Both the position numbers and the translations under genes were made by a program. Below are positions 23,006 to 25,367 of a stretch of DNA of 25,367 nt, piece after piece (positions within the stretch are counted from its first letter, which is position 1; each line of letters starts with the position of its first letter). Origin of the DNA: a virus. The notes beneath the pieces are model-generated. The model saw nothing but the letters and a program-made list of their open reading frames with translations. It did not search any database and was not told the origin of the DNA. The DNA lies in IMG/VR virus record IMGVR_UViG_3300029989_000144, positions 1 to 25,367 of that record. One strand, written 5' to 3'.

Positions 23006-23371
23006 ATGGATGACCCTGTAAGCCTTGTCTCCAGCCTTTCAAGCCTTCCTGCGGCAATAGGGGCGGCCGTCGGCGCGTTCCTTGCCTGTATGGGGGCCTG
23101 GAACAAGTGGGAGCAGACCCAGAAGAATGACGTTACCCAGGTCACGATCTTGACTGATGATCGCAACCGTTGGCAGGAGCGCGCAGAGAGAGCTGAGTCT
23201 GCGATTGATGACTACCGAGCAAAGCTGAACCAAATAATTCTTGATCAGTCGGAAATGAAAGCGCAAAACGCCGTGATGATCGAGCAGATAAAAAACCTGC
23301 GCGAAGAGAACGACGAGCTGCGAAACGAGGTTCGACGACTTGCAGGGGGCTCTAATGTCCGATCAATTTAG
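23006..23371 (+). CDS. Small membrane protein, holin candidate
   Basis: A 121-aa protein, first gene of the lysis block. One hydrophobic segment near the N-terminus ('LPAAIGAAVGAFLACMGAW', about residues 14-32) is followed by a long charged coiled coil (about residues 40-113, 'ERAERAESAIDDYRAKLNQI', 'NLREENDELRNEVRRL'). Such one-segment proteins in lysis cassettes are candidates for holin (timing the hole in the inner membrane) or a holin partner. The start is ATG 23006 after AAGGA. It overlaps the next gene by 17 bp. The cassette position is firm; the holin role is inferred. Confidence 0.75.
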   Translation: MDDPVSLVSSLSSLPAAIGAAVGAFLACMGAWNKWEQTQKNDVTQVTILTDDRNRWQERAERAESAIDDYRAKLNQIILDQSEMKAQNAVMIEQIKNLREENDELRNEVRRLAGGSNVRSI

Positions 23372-23609
23372 CTGTGACCCAAAGCGCGTGACCAAGGAGC
23401 GCAATCGCTTCCTTGGCTATGGCGCACTAGCCATCGCGCTGGCGGTAGGCTTTGGTTACTCGATGGCATCGATCAAGTATCAGGAGTCATTCGTTATCAT
23501 CGCCGATACATCAGCCAAGGAGCGAGCCAGCCTCCACCGGCGCTACATGACTCAGATCCACGCCAAGGACAAAGAGATCCAGGCGCTACGGGAGAAGCTC
23601 GAAAAATGA
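23355..23609 (+). CDS. Small one-segment membrane protein of lysis block
   Basis: An 84-aa protein starting at ATG 23355 (MSDQFSCD) behind AGGGGG. A basic N-terminus ('PKRVTKERNR') is followed by one membrane segment ('FLGYGALAIALAVGFGYSM', about residues 24-42) and a charged helix ('RRYMTQIHAKDKEIQALREK'). It is a second holin/antiholin candidate, or a structural partner of the preceding protein with a similar layout. It overlaps the endolysin gene by 4 bp. Confidence 0.75.
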   Translation: MSDQFSCDPKRVTKERNRFLGYGALAIALAVGFGYSMASIKYQESFVIIADTSAKERASLHRRYMTQIHAKDKEIQALREKLEK

Positions 23610-24091
23610 TTATTCCGAAAAGCATTAAAGATGCGGTTACCGAGGCGCTTGGAATGCTTCCGGCCAAGATGACGAGTGATCGCGCAGTAGTTCAGCTATA
23701 TGCGACCGGGCTTCAGGAATCGAGATTTATCCATCGGCGACAGATCGGCGGGCCAGCTCGTAGCTTCTGGCAATTCGAGCTGGGCACCCCGGCAAGTCGC
23801 GGCGGCGTGTGGGGCGTGTATCTCCACGATAAAAGCAAGGTCCTGCTGGCCAATCTATGCGCGGCCAGGTCAGTCAAGTTTTCACCTCCTGCAATCCTTG
23901 AGGCCATCGAAAACGATGATGTATTGGCCGCCGCCGTGGCAAGGCTGCTTTATTGGACCGACTCGGGATCGCTCCCTGTTCTCGGCGACTCGCAAGGCGC
24001 ATGGGCTCTCTACCTGAAAGTCTGGCGCCCAGGCAAGCCACACCCGGATACCTGGCAGGAATGCTATGCAGCGGCAATGGGGGCAGTATGA
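23606..24091 (+). CDS. Endolysin, lysozyme/transglycosylase-like
   Basis: A 161-aa protein without signal peptide or SAR segment, so export depends on a holin. 'YATGLQESRFIHRRQIGGPA' (residues 32-51) has the lysozyme-fold pattern of a catalytic Glu (E38) in an 'ALQES' helix followed by the 'GPARSFWQFE' element, as in soluble lytic transglycosylase-like enzymes. The C-terminus has 'WALYLKVWRPGKPHPDTWQE', also typical. It would cut the glycan strands of peptidoglycan at lysis. It lies directly upstream of Rz/Rz1. The fold is well supported by motif, but the exact chemistry (hydrolase or lytic transglycosylase) cannot be decided from the sequence. Confidence 0.8.
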   Translation: MIIPKSIKDAVTEALGMLPAKMTSDRAVVQLYATGLQESRFIHRRQIGGPARSFWQFELGTPASRGGVWGVYLHDKSKVLLANLCAARSVKFSPPAILEAIENDDVLAAAVARLLYWTDSGSLPVLGDSQGAWALYLKVWRPGKPHPDTWQECYAAAMGAV

Positions 24092-24528
24092 AGCTGACGA
24101 CCTTTGCCATCCTGATGGCGCTCCTGACAGGCTTTGGCGCCGCTTGGAACATCCAGGCCTTACGATGGGATGCTGATGCTGCATCGATCCGCCAGAAGGC
24201 TTCAGAAGATCTCGAGAGAGCCCGAAAACAGCAAGATGATCGCATCGAGCAAGCCGAGAACGAAAAGGAGAAGATCCAAAATGATTTCGAGGAGTTCAAA
24301 AGGGCTGAAGCTGAGCGTGATGCTACTATCGGTAGCGGTGGTAAGCGGGTGTCAGTCCGTGCAAAGCGCCCCGCAGTGCCCAGCTCCGCGACCGACTCCG
24401 GCCGAGCTGCGAGCGGAGCCGCCGAGCTTGATCCCGCTTATCGATCAACTCTTTCCGCTCTCAGGCGCGGCGCAGAGGAGCAACTTCGCCTGCTGAATAT
24501 CTGTAGAGCTGAACTTTTCGCCAGATAA
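24088..24528 (+). CDS. i-spanin Rz (inner-membrane subunit)
   Basis: A 146-aa protein; start ATG 24088 (MKLTTFAILM) overlaps the endolysin stop (ATGA). An N-terminal membrane anchor ('FAILMALLTGFGAAW', residues 6-20) is followed by a periplasmic coiled coil ('RQKASEDLERARKQQDDRIE', 'QAENEKEKIQNDFEEFKRAE') and a C-terminal polar region. It acts in the last lysis step by bridging to the outer-membrane lipoprotein Rz1 and fusing the two membranes. The nested Rz1 in the +1 frame is the classical arrangement and confirms the call. A terminator follows the stop. Confidence 0.9.
   Translation: MKLTTFAILMALLTGFGAAWNIQALRWDADAASIRQKASEDLERARKQQDDRIEQAENEKEKIQNDFEEFKRAEAERDATIGSGGKRVSVRAKRPAVPSSATDSGRAASGAAELDPAYRSTLSALRRGAEEQLRLLNICRAELFAR
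24281..24496 (+). CDS. o-spanin Rz1 (outer-membrane lipoprotein), nested in Rz
   Basis: A 71-aa lipoprotein read in the +1 frame wholly inside Rz. It starts at ATG 24281 (MISRSSKGLK) with AAGGAG (24265-24270) 10 nt upstream. It has a basic n-region, hydrophobic core 'LSVMLLSVAVV', and a lipobox 'VVSGC' with Cys24 as the lipidation site. The mature part is short and Pro-rich ('QCPAPRPTPAELRAEPPSL'), as in known Rz1 proteins. With Rz it spans the periplasm and fuses membranes at lysis. Confidence 0.9.
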   Translation: MISRSSKGLKLSVMLLSVAVVSGCQSVQSAPQCPAPRPTPAELRAEPPSLIPLIDQLFPLSGAAQRSNFAC

Positions 24529-24532
24529 AACA

Positions 24533-24556
24533 AAGCCCCAATCAAGGGGCTTTTTT
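24533..24556. terminator. Bidirectional terminator at end of late operon
   Basis: AAGCCCC (24533-24539), loop AATCAA, GGGGCTT (24546-24552), with T-run 24551-24556 on the + strand, and TTTGTTTT on the - strand from the preceding AAAACAAA. It ends the lysis operon and also stops the convergent minus-strand transcript. The last codons and stop of the minus-strand 55-aa gene lie inside it. Confidence 0.9.
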
Positions 24557-24709
24557 CATGCCGTACTTTTTTACCCTGCCAATCGCATGTTTCAGCGAGT
24601 CGCATTCAACGCCCAGGCTGCTTGCGATCAGTTTCCAGCAAATACCCTCGGTTCTCAGCTCGTAGGCAAATGCCAAGTCCTCGTAGGGTATCGACAGACT
24701 AGTGCGCAT
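24542..24709 (-). CDS. Small HTH-like DNA-binding protein, 55 aa
   Basis: A 55-aa minus-strand frame, ATG at 24709-24707, stop TGA at 24544-24542. The central part ('AYELRTEGICWKLIASSLGV', then 'ECDSLKHAIGRVKKYG') fits a helix-turn-helix: 'R.EG..Wk.IA..LGv....L..a..R.kk.G' is the pattern of many short phage and transposase HTH domains. It overlaps the end of the membrane-protein gene by 11 bp, so it could be translated by coupling; the ribosome-binding site is weak (GGGCGGTG). The terminator encodes its last residues. It is a candidate regulator of the accessory promoters, but that link is inference. Confidence 0.6.
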   Translation of the reverse strand: MRTSLSIPYEDLAFAYELRTEGICWKLIASSLGVECDSLKHAIGRVKKYGMKKAP

Positions 24710-25016
24710 TCATCACCGCCCAGTCGATCAGATAGGTCAGCGAGAGAGCTACAGCGAATGCCCCGATCAGAAAGGTATTTGTGAAGCGCTTGCCCAGGTA
24801 TTTATCCATTTGGATGACTCCACTCGGGCTGTCTTCCCGGAGTTGCTGGCGCGTCTTTCTGGTTGCCTGGATACGCATAAATGGTTTTGCTGGGCCCGGC
24901 TGGGTATCGCTGCACTCCACAAGTATGACGGAGTTATTTTGCTTGCAGGATGCAATGAGGCCGCCAAGGCTATTGCGCATGTCTTTATCGGTGAGCTTGG
25001 CTACTTGGGCTTGCAT
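24699..25016 (-). CDS. Accessory small membrane protein
   Basis: A 105-aa minus-strand protein. It has a soluble N-terminal part ('LTDKDMRNSLGGLIASCKQN', 'NSVILVECSDTQPGPAKPFM') and one C-terminal membrane segment ('TFLIGAFAVALSLTYLIDWA', about residues 80-100) ending close to the C-terminus, as in tail-anchored proteins. The start ATG 25016 follows AAGAGGAGAT, a strong ribosome-binding site. A second in-frame ATG (MDKYLGKRF) behind GGAG could express the membrane part alone. No recognised family. It lies convergent to the lysis genes and is part of the right-end accessory cassette. Confidence 0.75.
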   Translation of the reverse strand: MQAQVAKLTDKDMRNSLGGLIASCKQNNSVILVECSDTQPGPAKPFMRIQATRKTRQQLREDSPSGVIQMDKYLGKRFTNTFLIGAFAVALSLTYLIDWAVMNAH

Positions 25017-25044
25017 GGCGGATCTCCTCTTATTGGTACTGGCA

Positions 25045-25064
25045 AAGCCCCAGTTAAGGGGCTT
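25045..25064 (-). terminator. Hairpin after the 66-aa gene
   Basis: AAGCCCC (25045-25051), loop AGTTAA, GGGGCTT (25058-25064). On the minus strand it lies 4 bp after the 66-aa gene's stop, followed only by TTTGCC, so it is likely a weak terminator or attenuator that allows some read-through to the 105-aa gene. The stem is the same as in the terminator at 24533, with a different loop. Confidence 0.6.
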
Positions 25065-25068
25065 GAGG

Positions 25069-25269
25069 TTATCGGGGCTGGCAGGCTTGAAAGTAAGCCT
25101 CGGCTTTGGCCTGAGTGCAACGGCGGGAACCGTAATAGAAGCTCAGGCGCTGGCCGCGACGGGTCATTGAGCGAACGCAAACGATGTCTGCATAGCGCGC
25201 CTCGCCGTAGCCGGCCTTTGAAAATGTCGCGTTATTGATAGCCATGTCGATCAGCATTTGAATAGTCAT
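25069..25269 (-). CDS. Accessory small protein behind repeated promoter P3
   Basis: A 66-aa minus-strand basic protein ('NNATFSKAGYGEARYADIVC', 'SMTRRGQRLSFYYGSRR') that I do not recognise. It is soluble, without a clear motif. It starts at ATG 25269 with the same leader and GGAG site as the moron 1 gene, since the 73-bp repeat covers the promoter to the second codon. The strong promoter and hairpin after the stop make this a moron-like unit convergent to the late operon. Confidence 0.75.
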   Translation of the reverse strand: MTIQMLIDMAINNATFSKAGYGEARYADIVCVRSMTRRGQRLSFYYGSRRCTQAKAEAYFQACQPR

Positions 25270-25336
25270 CTCGCCTTGCTCCGTTGTTCGTTTCGATGGA
25301 GAGATAATAGTTATCCGGCAACTCTATGTCAACTAT
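25264..25336 (-). repeat. 73-bp promoter/leader repeat, copy 2 (inverted)
   Basis: Reverse complement of 5043-5115 with three transitions. It includes the -35, -10, leader, Shine-Dalgarno and first two codons of the 66-aa gene. The similarity stops abruptly at both ends. Right of it, 25337-25367 holds no gene; the last bases (AAAAAAGCCCG) look like one arm of another terminator cut by the window edge. Confidence 0.95.
25304..25332 (-). promoter_or_regulatory. Sigma70-type promoter of right-end cassette (P3)
   Basis: On the minus strand: -35 TTGACA (25332-25327), 17-bp spacer (25326-25310), -10 TATTAT (25309-25304). It has the same core as P1, with one base different in the spacer. The inverted half sites ATAGTT/AACTAT that flank the core in P1 are also kept. 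Confidence 0.88.
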
Positions 25337-25367
25337 CAATCCACAAGCCCATACACAAAAAAGCCCG

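Noticed and set aside
24767-24967. Alternative 66-aa minus-strand frame inside the 105-aa membrane-protein gene
   Set aside because: Overlaps a frame with a strong ribosome-binding site and a clear membrane segment; its own sequence shows no domain and ends without context.
24702-25238. Plus-strand frame (178 aa) across the right-end cassette
   Set aside because: It lies after the late terminator, opposite three minus-strand genes with a strong promoter, and its sequence has no coherent domain.

Overview
The window is the virion-structure and lysis arm of a contractile-tailed (myovirus-type) phage or prophage. The host is probably a Pseudomonas or a close gammaproteobacterial relative. I infer the host from the moderately high GC by eye, the style of the small accessory proteins and the lysis gene layout; no host gene is present. 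No tRNA, rRNA, CRISPR array, insertion sequence, integrase or replication gene is visible. Almost everything reads on the + strand in one tightly packed late operon with many ATGA, TAATG or similar stop/start overlaps.

Layout, left to right. (1) Packaging and head, 1-8362: the C-terminal part of the small terminase (cut by the window edge), large terminase, DUF1073-type portal, Mu F/SPP1 gp7-like head morphogenesis protein, two unrecognised small structural-context genes, DUF2213 protease/scaffold, Gp24-type cement protein and DUF2184-type major capsid protein. (2) Connector and neck, 8407-10677: a HeH/LEM-like protein, a DUF4054 protein, an HK97 gp10-like protein, two small connector candidates and a neck/tail terminator. 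(3) Contractile tail, 10667-15491: DUF3383 sheath, DUF3277 tube, tail assembly chaperone with a probable programmed -1 frameshift, tape measure and Dit-like protein. (4) Baseplate, 15494-21411, in two parts: baseplate plug, then (after an accessory island) hub, Gp138-like spike, gp25-like wedge, J-like protein and DUF2612 protein. (5) Host recognition, 21413-22931: glycine-rich tail fibre/adhesin and a tail-fibre assembly chaperone. (6) Lysis, 23006-24528: two one-segment membrane proteins (holin candidates), a lysozyme-like endolysin, Rz, and Rz1 nested inside Rz. A terminator closes the late operon. (7) A convergent minus-strand cassette, 24542-25336: a 66-aa protein, a 105-aa membrane protein and a 55-aa HTH-like protein.

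The most interesting structure is a set of three accessory ('moron'-like) insertions, each with its own strong sigma70-type promoter. Moron 1 (about 5047-5651) sits between head genes. Moron 2 (about 15832-17620) splits the baseplate genes and encodes four small proteins, including a membrane-anchored bacterial PH-domain protein. The third lies on the minus strand at the right end. The promoter/leader of moron 1 (73 bp) is repeated with only three transitions in front of the minus-strand gene at the far end. All three promoters carry the same 11-bp element (ATAATAGTTAT or its complement). This suggests common control of the accessory genes, separate from the late operon around them.
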